Assembly (NCBI GenBank): GCA_036568605.1
Contig: DATCSE010000244.1
Coordinates: forward strand, 1-19,184
Direction of reading: 5' to 3'
From: DATCSE01 sp036568605
GTDB taxonomy: Bacteria; Pseudomonadota; Gammaproteobacteria; Burkholderiales; Burkholderiaceae_C
DNA length: 19,184 nt
A program made the translations under genes and the position numbers. Positions 1 to 8,037 of this stretch are shown in pieces (position 1 is the stretch's first letter; the number at the start of each line of letters is the position of its first letter). The notes beneath the pieces were generated by a model. The model had not been told where the DNA came from, made no database searches, and worked only from the letters and a program-made list of their open reading frames with translations.

Positions 1-1
1 G

Positions 2-256
2 AAGATGTACAAGCTGGACAACCAGCGCTTCCCGACCGGCGAGCAAGGGTTGCAGGCACTGGTGGCCAAGCCGACCGGTGGCCCGATTCCGCCGAACTGG
101 AAGCCGTACCTCGACAAGCTGCCGAACGACCCGTGGGGCCGCCCGTACATGTATTCGAACCCCGGGTTGAAGGGCGAGGTCGATGTCTACAGCCTCGGCG
201 CCGACGGCGCGGCCGGCGGCGAAGGCAAGAACGCGGACATCGGCAGCTGGCAATGA
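2..256 (+). CDS. gspG: Type II secretion major pseudopilin GspG, 3' part only
   Basis: This is the C-terminal 84 residues of the major pseudopilin, the subunit that polymerises into the periplasmic pseudopilus and drives substrates through the secretin. The reading frame is open from the left edge, so the start, prepilin-peptidase site and N-terminal helix lie outside the window. The visible part has the family's globular-domain features: the EQGLQALV stretch, the DPWGRPY turn, and a C-terminal SLGADG...GGEG...ADIGSW segment matching the calcium-binding loop of GspG proteins. The stop at 254-256 is 66 bp before gspH. Identity is near certain because gspH-I-J-K follow in canonical order. GspG runs to about 140 residues in the family, so roughly 55-60 codons are missing. 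Confidence 0.95.
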   Translation, partial: KMYKLDNQRFPTGEQGLQALVAKPTGGPIPPNWKPYLDKLPNDPWGRPYMYSNPGLKGEVDVYSLGADGAAGGEGKNADIGSWQ

Positions 257-322
257 GCCCGGCCGGAAGTCGGCAACGCGCCAGCAATGAAGTAAGCACA
301 CCGTGAGCATCGTGAGGATGTG

Positions 323-787
323 ATGCAACCCCGCCGCCCGGTGCCGGGCTTCACGCTGATCGAAGTGCTGATCGTCATCGTGCTCGTCGCGGTCGCGAGC
401 GCGGTCGCAAGCTTGGCGCTGCGTGATCCGGCGTCGACGCGGCTCGATCATGAAGGCGCGCGCCTGGTCGCGCTGCTCGAAGCGGCACGCACCGAAGCGC
501 GGGCGTCCGGCCTGCCGGCCAGCTGGGAGCCGCGGCCCGAGCAGGTCGGCGCCGAAGGCTTTCGTTTCGTCGGGCTTCCGACGACCACTGGCCTGCCGTC
601 GAACTGGCTGAACCACGGCGTCACCGCCGAGGTGATCGGCGCCCGCGCGGTGCTGCTCGGCCCCGAGCCGCTGATCGGTGCGCAGCGCATCCTGCTGCGG
701 CTCGACGACCAGCGACTGCAACTCGAAACCGATGGTCTCGGACCGTTCATCGTGAGCCCCGAGCAGCCGGCCGCGCCGGCGCCATGA
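323..787 (+). CDS. gspH: Type II secretion minor pseudopilin GspH
   Basis: A 154-residue minor pseudopilin, part of the pseudopilus of the T2SS. The N-terminus has a short basic leader ending in glycine, then the type IV prepilin motif GFTLIEVLIVIVLVAV (residues about 9-24). Cleavage and N-methylation would be expected between Gly and Phe, with Glu at +5. The rest is a small globular domain ending in a Pro/Ala-rich tail. The ATG at 323 is chosen because GAGG at 314-317 sits 5 nt upstream. A GTG at 320 is in frame but too close to that site. A six-codon frame (GTG 303 to TGA 321-323) overlaps the ATG as TGATG and could couple translation, but may be chance. The gene lies between gspG and gspI as in other gsp operons. 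Confidence 0.93.
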   Translation: MQPRRPVPGFTLIEVLIVIVLVAVASAVASLALRDPASTRLDHEGARLVALLEAARTEARASGLPASWEPRPEQVGAEGFRFVGLPTTTGLPSNWLNHGVTAEVIGARAVLLGPEPLIGAQRILLRLDDQRLQLETDGLGPFIVSPEQPAAPAP

Positions 788-803
788 ATCGTTCGCCAGC
801 AAC

Positions 804-1163
804 ATGCGCTCGGCCGCCCGCGGATTCACGCTGATCGAGGTGCTGGTCGCGTTGACCATCGTCGCGATCACGCTGGGCGCCGGCATCAAGGCCGCCGGCG
901 CACTGGCCAACAACGGGCAGCGCCTCGCCGACGTCAGCGCCGCGCAATGGTGCGCCGACAACCAGCTCACCGGACTGCGCCTGGCCCAGTCGACGCCGGG
1001 CATCGGCGATTCGGACTTCGCCTGCACGGAGCTCGGCCTGGACTACATCGGCAAGCTGGCAGCCCGGCCGACGCCGAATCCGCTGTTCATCCGCGTCGAT
1101 GCCACCGTGTCGTCGCAGAACGGGCTGCCGATCCTGACGCTCTCGACGGTGATGCGCAAATGA
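804..1163 (+). CDS. gspI: Type II secretion minor pseudopilin GspI
   Basis: A 119-residue minor pseudopilin. In T2SS tips, GspI forms a complex with GspJ and GspK that caps the pseudopilus. The prepilin motif GFTLIEVLVALTIVAI begins at residue 7, after a very short leader (MRSAAR), with the conserved Glu at +5. The remaining ~95 residues include the WCADNQLTGLRL stretch typical of GspI. The start at 804 is the only in-frame ATG that gives a proper leader. No good ribosome-binding site precedes it, so translation may be coupled to gspH, whose stop is 16 nt upstream. The stop overlaps the gspJ start as ATGA (1160-1163). Confidence 0.93.
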   Translation: MRSAARGFTLIEVLVALTIVAITLGAGIKAAGALANNGQRLADVSAAQWCADNQLTGLRLAQSTPGIGDSDFACTELGLDYIGKLAARPTPNPLFIRVDATVSSQNGLPILTLSTVMRK

Positions 1164-1837
1164 CGCAGGCGACACCGCTGCATCCACTGAAACGCCACGT
1201 CGGCGGCTTCACGCTGGTCGAGGTCTTGGTCGCGCTGCTCGTGATGGCGGTCATGGCGGTAATGGCCTGGCAAGGCGTCGACAGCGTCGTGCGCACGCGC
1301 GACGCCGGCCAGCAGCGGCTCGAGCGCACGCTACGGCTGAACACCGTGGTCGCGCAGTGGGAGCAGGATCTGGCCGCGATCCAGGACACGACCGTGATCC
1401 CGCTCGCGCTGAGCTGCGACGGCGCGAGCGTCCGCCTCGCGCGGCGCACGCCGACCGGGCTGCAGATCGTCGCGTGGACCTTGCGGCCCGACGCGGGCGG
1501 CAGCGTCGGCAACGGCACGCTAGAGCGCTGGGCCGGCCCTAGCGTCACGACCGGCGGCGAGCTGACCGACAGTTGGCTGCGCAGCCTGCAATTGCAGGCC
1601 GGCGAGCCAGGGCAACTGCGCACGCTGACCGGCGTCGCGCAGTGGCAGGTCTACTTCTATCAAGGCAACGCCTGGAGCAACTGCCAGTCGACCGGCGACG
1701 TCCAGGCGGTATCCGGCGCGGCCAGCGCCGCGGCCACACGCCAGGCCTTGCCCAAGGGCGTGCGGCTCGTCGTCACGTTCGCGCCCGGCAGCGGTCTGAA
1801 CGGCGACCTGGTGCGCGACGTGCTGCTGGGCCCGTGA
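1160..1837 (+). CDS. gspJ: Type II secretion minor pseudopilin GspJ
   Basis: A 225-residue minor pseudopilin of the tip complex. The prepilin motif GFTLVEVLVALLVMAV starts at about residue 16, after a basic leader (LKRHVG), with Glu at +5. The mature domain contains the WEQDLAAIQD stretch and a C-terminal PKGVRLVVTF strand seen in GspJ proteins. The ATG overlaps the gspI stop by 4 nt (ATGA), arguing for coupled translation. The frame stays open well upstream of 1160, but that extension overlaps all of the gspI C-terminus and would bury the prepilin leader, so it is rejected. The stop at 1835-1837 overlaps a GTG that may start gspK. Confidence 0.93.
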   Translation: MTQATPLHPLKRHVGGFTLVEVLVALLVMAVMAVMAWQGVDSVVRTRDAGQQRLERTLRLNTVVAQWEQDLAAIQDTTVIPLALSCDGASVRLARRTPTGLQIVAWTLRPDAGGSVGNGTLERWAGPSVTTGGELTDSWLRSLQLQAGEPGQLRTLTGVAQWQVYFYQGNAWSNCQSTGDVQAVSGAASAAATRQALPKGVRLVVTFAPGSGLNGDLVRDVLLGP

Positions 1838-1845
1838 GCATCGCG

Positions 1846-2820
1846 ATGATGAAGCAGCACGCCAACACCGGACCACGCCAGCGCGGCGCCGCGCTGCTGA
1901 CCGCAATGATCATCGTCACGCTGATCGCGACGCTCGCCGCCGCGATGGTCTGGCAGCAATGGCGCGCGGTGCAGGTCGAAGCGGCCGAACGCGCACGCAC
2001 GCAGGCCGCGTGGATCCTCTCCGGCGCGCTCGACTGGGCCAAGCTGATCCTGCGCGAGGACCAGCGCAGCGGCAAGCCGACCGCGCTGACCGAACCGTGG
2101 GCCGTGCCGCTGGCCGAGTCGCGGCTCTCGACCTTCCTCGCCGCCGACAAGGACAACAACAGCAGCGCTGAGGAAGAAGACAGTATCGAAGCCTTCCTGT
2201 CCGGGTCTATCGTCGACGCGCAGGGCCGCTACAACCTGCGCAACCTGATCCTGACGACCGAAAGCACGCCCAAGATCGATCCGAACGAACTCGCGACGCT
2301 CGAGCGCCTGTGCCAGGCGCTCGGCGTTGACAGCAGCGTGCCGGGCCGCATCGCGAACGGGCTGCGCGATGCGATCGCCGGCACGAGCGCGAACGCGCCG
2401 CTGATGCCGGCGACCGTCTCGCAGCTCACCTGGCTGGGCGTCGACAGCGGCACCGTGCAGGCGCTCGAACCGTATGTCGTGCTGCTGCCGGTGGCAACCT
2501 CGGTCAACGTCAACACTGCGGCGCGCGAGGTGCTGCTAGCCGTGATCAAGAACAACGACGCGGCCACCGCCGAACGGCTCATTCAGGTGCGGCAACGCAC
2601 GCCGTTCAAGTCGCTGGCCGACTTCCAGACCCAGGCGCCCTCGCTGGACCTGACGAACGCGAAGCTCGACGTGCGCAGCAGCTACTTCGAGATCACCGGC
2701 CGCTTGCGGCTGGCCGACCGCATCCTCGAAGAGCGTTCGCTGCTGCAGCGGCTGCAGAACGGCCAGAGCACGATCCTCGAGCGCCGGCGGATCGCGAGCC
2801 GCGAGTCCACGAACTCCTGA
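1846..2820 (+). CDS. gspK: Type II secretion minor pseudopilin GspK
   Basis: A 324-residue atypical minor pseudopilin that sits at the pseudopilus tip with GspI and GspJ. The leader ends RQRG, followed by AALLTAMIIVTLIATLAA. As in other GspK proteins the Glu at +5 is missing, here replaced by Thr. Family landmarks are the VDAQGRYNLRNL segment and SVNVNTAAREVLLAVI, the latter in the helical subdomain unique to GspK, making it the largest pseudopilin. The start is uncertain: GTG 1834 overlaps the gspJ stop (GTGA), and ATG 1846 and 1849 are in the same frame. None has a convincing ribosome-binding site. I list 1846. A 114-bp gap follows before gspL. Confidence 0.92.
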   Translation: MMKQHANTGPRQRGAALLTAMIIVTLIATLAAAMVWQQWRAVQVEAAERARTQAAWILSGALDWAKLILREDQRSGKPTALTEPWAVPLAESRLSTFLAADKDNNSSAEEEDSIEAFLSGSIVDAQGRYNLRNLILTTESTPKIDPNELATLERLCQALGVDSSVPGRIANGLRDAIAGTSANAPLMPATVSQLTWLGVDSGTVQALEPYVVLLPVATSVNVNTAAREVLLAVIKNNDAATAERLIQVRQRTPFKSLADFQTQAPSLDLTNAKLDVRSSYFEITGRLRLADRILEERSLLQRLQNGQSTILERRRIASRESTNS

Positions 2821-2877
2821 GCAGGCCGGACATGCTGCCGCCGCGCGACAGCAACGGCCCCTAAGTCCTTGATTCGT

Positions 2878-2893
2878 TGACGGCATGCCGTCA
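2878..2893. promoter_or_regulatory. Perfect 16-bp palindrome upstream of gspL (possible operator)
   Basis: TGACGGCATGCCGTCA reads identically on both strands with no mismatch. It lies in the only sizeable gap inside the gsp run, 9 bp upstream of a TACAAT box and 41 bp upstream of the gspL ATG. No T-tract follows, so it is not a typical intrinsic terminator. Position and symmetry suit a dimeric regulator acting on a gspL promoter. The regulator is not identifiable. Confidence 0.5.
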
Positions 2894-2902
2894 TCGCGTG
2901 CC

Positions 2903-2908
2903 TACAAT
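2903..2908 (+). promoter_or_regulatory. Putative -10 element (TACAAT) for gspL
   Basis: TACAAT differs by one base from the sigma-70 -10 consensus and is a common form in Burkholderiales promoters. Transcription would start near 2915, leaving a leader of about 20 nt to the gspL ATG at 2935. A TTGACG lies at 2877-2882, but its 20-bp spacing is too long for a standard -35 and it overlaps the palindrome. The promoter may therefore need an activator, or use a poor -35. Predicted from sequence only. Confidence 0.45.
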
Positions 2909-2934
2909 GCGCCAACCTTTGCACAGCTGCGTTC

Positions 2935-4209
2935 ATGTCGACCCTTGTCATCCAGCTCCCTTCGCGACGGCGGCTCAGCTCGCGCAGCCCCGACGCGACC
3001 GAGGGCAGCGGCAGCGGCTCCGACCTCTCGACCGAATACGACTTCGTGACGACGCCCGACGGCCTGCTGATGCAGCTCCAGGGCCGTTGCGCGGCATCGC
3101 TGCTGCCCAAGGCGAGCACCGTGATCGCGGTCGTCGGCGATACCGACGTGAGCTGGCACCGCATCACGCTGCCCAAGGCGCCGACTTCCCGGCTGCGCGC
3201 CGCGCTGGTCGGCGTGCTCGAGGAGGCGCTGCTCGATGACGCCGAGACGATCCACCTCGCGGTGGCGCCGCAGGCCAGCGCGGGCCAGCCGACCTGGATC
3301 GCCGCGGTCGACCGGCGCTGGCTGCGCAACGAGCTGGCGGTGCTCGAGAAGGCCGACGTGTTCGTCGACCGGGTCGTGCCGATGGCGTGGCCCGACGAAC
3401 CGCCGATCGGGCACTTTGCCGAGATCGATGCCGGCGACGATGGGCGCTCGCCGGACGGCATCGCGCTGAACTGGGCGCATGCCGACGGCGTCGCCAGCAT
3501 CCGTCTGCAAGGCGGCCTGGCGCGATCGCTGATCCCGAACCCGCCACCCGTCGGCACGCGCTGGAGCGCATCGCCGGGCGCCGCATCGGCCGCCGAGCAG
3601 TGGCTGGGCAGTCCGGTGCCGGTGATGCCGCCCGGCGAGCGGCTGCTGCAGGCCGCGCGCAGCCTGTGGAATCTGCGCCAGTTCGATCTGACCCAGCGCA
3701 CCCGCGGCGCGCGGGCGCTGCGCGACTCGATGCGCAAGTTCTTCAGCCCCGAGTGGCGGCCGGTGCGCATCGGCCTGGTGACGCTCGTGATTGCGCAGAT
3801 CATCGGGCTGAACCTGTGGGCCTGGCACCAGCGCAGCGCGATCGACGCGAAGCGCCTCGAGCTGCGCAGCGTCGCGAAGCAGGCGTTCCCGCGGGTCAGC
3901 GATCTGGATATCCAACGCGACCCGGTCGCGGTGGTCCAGCGTGAGACGCAGACCTTGCGGACGCAGGCCGGCAAGCCTGGCGACAACGACCTCGAGACCT
4001 TGCTGCAGGCCGCGGCGTCGGCCTGGCCCGGCGACCGTCCGGCTGCCGACAACCTGCGCTTCGAACCCGGCCGCCTGAGCTTCGGCGCGAGCGGCTGGAG
4101 CGACGCGCAGATCGAGCAGTTCCGCAGCCTGCTGCGCCCTGGCGGCTGGCAGGTCGATGCCACCGAGGGCCGTCTGACCTTGAGCCGCGCGCCCGGAGGC
4201 GCCTCGTGA
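2935..4209 (+). CDS. gspL: Type II secretion inner-membrane platform protein GspL
   Basis: A 424-residue bitopic inner-membrane protein that recruits the ATPase GspE to the assembly platform and pairs with GspM. The first ~270 residues form the cytoplasmic actin-like domain, with segments such as VIAVVGDTDVSWHRITLPKA. A single membrane helix lies at about 279-297 (IGLVTLVIAQIIGLNLWAW). The remaining ~125 residues would be the periplasmic ferredoxin-like domain. A Ser/Gly-rich stretch at residues 14-31 is not family-typical and looks like a linker. The start is the first ATG in frame after the gap. The stop overlaps the gspM start (GTGA, 4206-4209). Confidence 0.93.
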   Translation: MSTLVIQLPSRRRLSSRSPDATEGSGSGSDLSTEYDFVTTPDGLLMQLQGRCAASLLPKASTVIAVVGDTDVSWHRITLPKAPTSRLRAALVGVLEEALLDDAETIHLAVAPQASAGQPTWIAAVDRRWLRNELAVLEKADVFVDRVVPMAWPDEPPIGHFAEIDAGDDGRSPDGIALNWAHADGVASIRLQGGLARSLIPNPPPVGTRWSASPGAASAAEQWLGSPVPVMPPGERLLQAARSLWNLRQFDLTQRTRGARALRDSMRKFFSPEWRPVRIGLVTLVIAQIIGLNLWAWHQRSAIDAKRLELRSVAKQAFPRVSDLDIQRDPVAVVQRETQTLRTQAGKPGDNDLETLLQAAASAWPGDRPAADNLRFEPGRLSFGASGWSDAQIEQFRSLLRPGGWQVDATEGRLTLSRAPGGAS

Positions 4210-4730
4210 ACGCAGTGGTCGGGCGCGGCGGCTCGCCGGCAGTCGCGGCACTGCGCCAGCAGACCAATGCCTGGTGGCGTTCGCGCAGCAAGCGCGAACG
4301 TCAGGCGGTTGTGGTGGTCGCGGCGGTGATCGGGCTGTTCATCGTCTGGTCGTTGTTCGTGCAGCCCGCCTGGCGCACCGTGCGCGAGGCACCGGCTCAG
4401 CTCGATGTGCTCGAGACGCAGCTCCAGCAGATGCAGCGCGTCGCGGCCGAGAGCCGCAGCTTGCGCAACACCGCGCCGGTCGGCGCGGCGCAGGCCGGAG
4501 TCGCGTTGAAGGCGGCATCGGACCGGCTCGGCGACAAGGCACGCCTGAACCTGCAAAGCGACCGCGCGATCCTGACGTTGACCGGCGGCGGCATCAGCCC
4601 CGAGGCCTTGCGCGCCTGGTTGACCGAAGCTCGCGCCGGCGCCCGCGCGCGGCCGATCGAGGCACAGCTGCAGCGCGGCCCGAACGGCTACACCGGCACA
4701 CTGACCGTCAGCTTCGGAGGGACTTCATGA
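4206..4730 (+). CDS. gspM: Type II secretion platform protein GspM
   Basis: A 174-residue bitopic protein that binds GspL in the inner-membrane platform. A short cytoplasmic N-terminus with a basic SRSKRERQ cluster precedes one membrane helix at about 34-52. A predicted coiled segment (LDVLETQLQQMQRVAAESRS, about residues 66-85) follows, then a small periplasmic domain with GGGISPEALRAWL, all in GspM style. It starts at GTG 4206, inside the gspL stop, so translation is probably coupled. Its own stop overlaps the gspN ATG (4727-4730). Sequence identity is low across this family, so assignment leans on size, topology and position. Confidence 0.92.
   Translation: MNAVVGRGGSPAVAALRQQTNAWWRSRSKRERQAVVVVAAVIGLFIVWSLFVQPAWRTVREAPAQLDVLETQLQQMQRVAAESRSLRNTAPVGAAQAGVALKAASDRLGDKARLNLQSDRAILTLTGGGISPEALRAWLTEARAGARARPIEAQLQRGPNGYTGTLTVSFGGTS
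4716..4720 (+). promoter_or_regulatory. Ribosome-binding site of gspN
   Basis: GGAGG sits inside the 3' end of gspM, 6 nt before ATG 4727. It decides the start in favour of 4727 over the adjacent in-frame ATG at 4730. Confidence 0.7.
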
Positions 4731-5683
4731 TGTTCGGCCGCAAGGCGGTGGCAGGCAGCGCGAACAGCTTGTTCGGCAAGCCGACGCGCAAGGCGTCGCG
4801 CAAGCCGCAGCGGCATCGCGGCCTGTGGAGCCCGACGGTCGGCGCAACCGGCTGGGGCGAATCGACCTATGCGGAAATCTTATGGGACAAGTCGCGCGGC
4901 GCGGCAATGCGCTGGGGAATTGCCGGCGTGGTCGTCGGCATCCTGGTCGCGCTGGTCCTGTTCGCGCCGGCGGCATGGCTGACCTCGTACATCGCGCGTG
5001 CCACCGATGAGCGCCTGTTGCTGGCCGAGCCGCGCGGGACGATCTGGTCGGGCTCCGCGGTCGTCGTGCTGACCGGCGGGCCCGGAAGCCGCGACGCCAC
5101 ATCGCTGCCCGGCCGGCTCGAGTGGTCGCTCGCGCCGCATGGCTTCGGACTCGAGCTGAACATGCGCCACGCGTGCTGCCTGAACGGCAACGTCGTGCTG
5201 CAGATCAAGCCGGGGTTGGGCCGCACGACGGTCACGCTGCTACCGCCATCGGGCTGGGTCGGCCAATGGCCCAGCGCCTTTCTCGGTGGGCTGGGCACGC
5301 CCTGGAACACGCTGCAGCTCGGCGGCACCGCACGGCTGGTCTCGCCGGGGCTCACAGTCGAGTCGGTGCAGGGCCGTGTGATCGTCAATGGCCGCGTCGA
5401 TGTCGAACTGGTCGGCGTCTCGTCGCGGCTGACCACACTGGAGACCTTGGGCAGCTATCGGATGAGCGTGACCGGCGACGCCGCGAACCCGGGCGTCTCG
5501 CAGCTGACCCTGACGACGACCGAAGGTGCGTTGAAGCTCAACGGCACCGGAACCTGGGGGCCGTCCGGCGTGCGCTTCCGCGGCGATGCCAGTGCCGCTC
5601 CGGGCGACGAATCGGCGCTGTCGAACCTGCTGAACATCATCGGGCGGCGCAGCGGCGCACGGTCCGTCATTTCGATCGGATGA
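4727..5683 (+). CDS. gspN: Type II secretion accessory protein GspN
   Basis: A 318-residue GspN, an inner-membrane-anchored protein with a large periplasmic domain. It is present in only some T2SSs and is often dispensable where tested. A membrane helix at about 63-86 is followed by the family's hallmark LLLAEPRGTIWSG (about 97-109) and repeated beta-strand stretches (SLPGRLEWSL, GWVGQWPSAFLGGLGTPWNTL region). Residues 1-61 form a strongly basic cytoplasmic extension with many Lys and Arg, followed by a WGESTYAEILWDKSRG segment; classical GspN proteins begin close to the membrane helix. The start uses GGAGG at 4716-4720. The stop overlaps the gspD ATG at 5680. Confidence 0.92.
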   Translation: MMFGRKAVAGSANSLFGKPTRKASRKPQRHRGLWSPTVGATGWGESTYAEILWDKSRGAAMRWGIAGVVVGILVALVLFAPAAWLTSYIARATDERLLLAEPRGTIWSGSAVVVLTGGPGSRDATSLPGRLEWSLAPHGFGLELNMRHACCLNGNVVLQIKPGLGRTTVTLLPPSGWVGQWPSAFLGGLGTPWNTLQLGGTARLVSPGLTVESVQGRVIVNGRVDVELVGVSSRLTTLETLGSYRMSVTGDAANPGVSQLTLTTTEGALKLNGTGTWGPSGVRFRGDASAAPGDESALSNLLNIIGRRSGARSVISIG

Positions 5684-8010
5684 GCATGAACGATTCCACA
5701 AGACCTCAGCCCGAACGGATGCTGCCCCAACGTGCTTGCGCCGCCGCAGTCGCCGCCGCGATGCTGTGCACCTCGTTCGCGCCGGCCACTGCCGTGGCGG
5801 CTCCGGCCGCCGCGCCGGCCCCGGCGCGCGGCGGCGAGGCGGTCACGCTGAACTTCGTCAACGCCGACATCGAAGGCGTGGCGCGCGCGATGTCGGCGAT
5901 CCTCAAGCAGCAGTTCGTCGTCGACCCGCGCGTCAAGGGCACGATGACGTTGTACAGCGAGACGCCGCTGTCGCCGCGCGATGCCTATGTGAACTTCCTT
6001 GCAAGCCTGCGCGGGTTGGGCTTCACGGTCGTCGAGGTCAACGGCCTGTACAAGATCGTGCCCGAGGCCGATGCGAAGCTGCAGACCGGCACCGTCGCGA
6101 TCGGCGAGGCGGCCGGGCGCCGCGGCGACCAGGTGCTGACCCAGGTGTTCCGCCTGACCCACGAGAACGCGAACAACCTGGTGCCGGTGCTGCGCCCGCT
6201 GATCAGCCCGAACAACACGATCAACGCAAACCCGGGCAACAACACGCTGGTCGTCACGGACTACGCCGACAACCTGCAGCGCATCGGCAAGATCATCGCG
6301 GCGATGGATGTGCCGGCGGCCGGCGACGTCGAGGTGATCCCGCTCAAGTACGCGGTCGCTGCCGACATCGCGACGCTGGTGCAGCGCCTGACCGACAGCG
6401 CCGGCGGCGCGGCCACGCCGGGCGCGCCGGGCGCCGTGCCGGTCGTCGGCGGCACGACGGGCGCGGCATCCGTGATGACCGATCCGCGCAGCAACTCGCT
6501 GCTGGTGCGCGCGCCGAACGCGGTGCGGCTCGCGCAGATCCGCGCGCTGGTCGACAAGCTCGACCGGCCGACCCAAGGGACCGGCCCGGCCGGCAACGTC
6601 TGGGTCGTCTACCTGAAGAACGCCGACTCGGTGAAGCTCGCGACCGTGCTGCGTGCCGCCTATGGCGGCGGCTCCGGAGGCGGCGGTACCGGATCGACGG
6701 GGTCGACGTCGACCAGCGGCTTCAACCTGACGGGCTCGCAACAGACCACCGCCGGCACCACCGGCAGCACGACGGGCAGCACCGGCGCGTCGCCGCAGGC
6801 CACGGCGCCGGTCCAGCCGGGCGCCGGGCCATCGACCGGCGGCTTCATCCAGGCCGACCCGTCGACCAACTCGCTGATCATCACCGCGCCGGAAGCGCTG
6901 TATCGCCAGTTGCGCGCGGTGATCGACCAGCTCGATTCGCGCCGCGCACAGGTCTACATCGAATCGCTGATCGTCGAGGTCGACCCGAGCCAGAGCGTGG
7001 ATTTCGGCATCCAGTGGCAGGGCATCATCGGCCAGAAAGGCGACACCAACGTGGTCGCCGGCGGCACGAACTTCAACACCGGACTGGACAACATCCTGAA
7101 CTCGTCGGCCGTGGTCGCACAGGGCAGCGCCGGCGTCATTGCGGCAGCCAATGCGGGCACGCTGCCGAGCGCCGGTTTCAACATCGGCCTCGCCCACAAG
7201 TTCGGCAGCATCTACACGCTGGGCGCGCTGGCGCGCGCGCTCGACAACACCAGCGGCACGAACATCCTGTCGACACCGAACCTCGTGACACTGGACAACG
7301 AGGAAGCGAAGATCGTCGTCGGCCAGAACGTGCCGTTCATCACCGGCAGCTTCACGAACACCGGCACCGCGACCACCAGCCCGTTCCAGACCATCGAACG
7401 CAAGGACGTCGGCACCACGCTGCGCATCAAGCCGCAGATCGGGGAGAACGGCACGGTGCGGATGACGATCTATCAGGAATCGTCGTCGGTCGCGAGCACC
7501 ACCGCGGTCGGAACCGACAACGCCGGGCCGACGACCAACAAACGCTCGATCGAGTCGACCATCGTCGTCGATGACGGCCAGATCATCGTGCTCGGCGGCC
7601 TGATCGAGGACAACTACACCAGCACGCGCAGCAAGGTGCCGCTGCTGGGCGACATCCCGTACCTCGGCGCGCTGTTCCGCAGCGAGAACCGCAGCCGCAA
7701 GCGCACCAACCTGATGGTGTTCCTGCGCCCGGTCGTGATGCGCGACCAGGCGTCGAGCAACAAGGTTTCGCTCGACCGCTACGACTACATCCGCGGCCAG
7801 CAGATCGAGAACCAGCCGCCGCAGAGCGCGATCATGCGGATCAACGAATCGCCGGTGCTGCCGCAGGTGCGGCCCGATGCGGTCGGACCGACCGGAGTGC
7901 CGCGCCCGTTGGGCGACACGGCGCCTCCGCCTCCCCCGGTGGCGCCGTCGGTGCCGGCGTCCGGCCCGTCGTTGCCGGCATCGGCCCCGGAACCGACGAA
8001 GACGAACTGA
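5680..8010 (+). CDS. gspD: Type II secretion outer-membrane secretin GspD
   Basis: A 776-residue secretin that forms the outer-membrane channel. It has a Sec signal peptide ending near SFAPATAVAA, and no lipobox is visible. N-domains begin at about residue 53 (VTLNFVNADIEGVARAMS), with repeated N1/N2/N3-type units, for example VPVLRPLISPNNTINANPG and VWVVYLKNADSVKLATVLRA. A Gly/Ser/Thr-rich insert at about 329-387 interrupts N3. The secretin core runs from about 500 to 690, with the signature VPLLGDIPYLGALF at 653-666. The tail is Pro/Ala-rich. The ATG at 5680 overlaps the gspN stop; 5686 and 5719 are alternative starts with the same mature product. The much longer upstream open frame is a high-GC artefact overlapping gspN. 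Confidence 0.96.
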   Translation: MSMNDSTRPQPERMLPQRACAAAVAAAMLCTSFAPATAVAAPAAAPAPARGGEAVTLNFVNADIEGVARAMSAILKQQFVVDPRVKGTMTLYSETPLSPRDAYVNFLASLRGLGFTVVEVNGLYKIVPEADAKLQTGTVAIGEAAGRRGDQVLTQVFRLTHENANNLVPVLRPLISPNNTINANPGNNTLVVTDYADNLQRIGKIIAAMDVPAAGDVEVIPLKYAVAADIATLVQRLTDSAGGAATPGAPGAVPVVGGTTGAASVMTDPRSNSLLVRAPNAVRLAQIRALVDKLDRPTQGTGPAGNVWVVYLKNADSVKLATVLRAAYGGGSGGGGTGSTGSTSTSGFNLTGSQQTTAGTTGSTTGSTGASPQATAPVQPGAGPSTGGFIQADPSTNSLIITAPEALYRQLRAVIDQLDSRRAQVYIESLIVEVDPSQSVDFGIQWQGIIGQKGDTNVVAGGTNFNTGLDNILNSSAVVAQGSAGVIAAANAGTLPSAGFNIGLAHKFGSIYTLGALARALDNTSGTNILSTPNLVTLDNEEAKIVVGQNVPFITGSFTNTGTATTSPFQTIERKDVGTTLRIKPQIGENGTVRMTIYQESSSVASTTAVGTDNAGPTTNKRSIESTIVVDDGQIIVLGGLIEDNYTSTRSKVPLLGDIPYLGALFRSENRSRKRTNLMVFLRPVVMRDQASSNKVSLDRYDYIRGQQIENQPPQSAIMRINESPVLPQVRPDAVGPTGVPRPLGDTAPPPPPVAPSVPASGPSLPASAPEPTKTN

Positions 8011-8037
8011 ACCCAAGCCCATCCCGCAGCAGTCAAC

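Noticed and set aside
301..1843. 12-base direct repeat CCGTGAGCATCG at 301-312 and 1832-1843, near the gspH and gspK starts
   Set aside because: Several 12-mer repeats are expected by chance in 19 kb of GC-rich sequence, and the flanks differ.
2877..2882. TTGACG as the -35 of the gspL promoter
   Set aside because: The spacer to TACAAT is 20 bp, beyond the usual 16-18, and the hexamer is mostly part of the palindrome.
2682..4556. 624-codon open frame on the - strand opposite gspK-gspL-gspM
   Set aside because: It crosses three genuine genes, has no family motif and has antisense-type composition.
5122..5679. N-terminal extension of the gspD frame over gspN
   Set aside because: The extension is Arg/Ala-rich shadow sequence of gspN in another frame and precedes a clear signal peptide.
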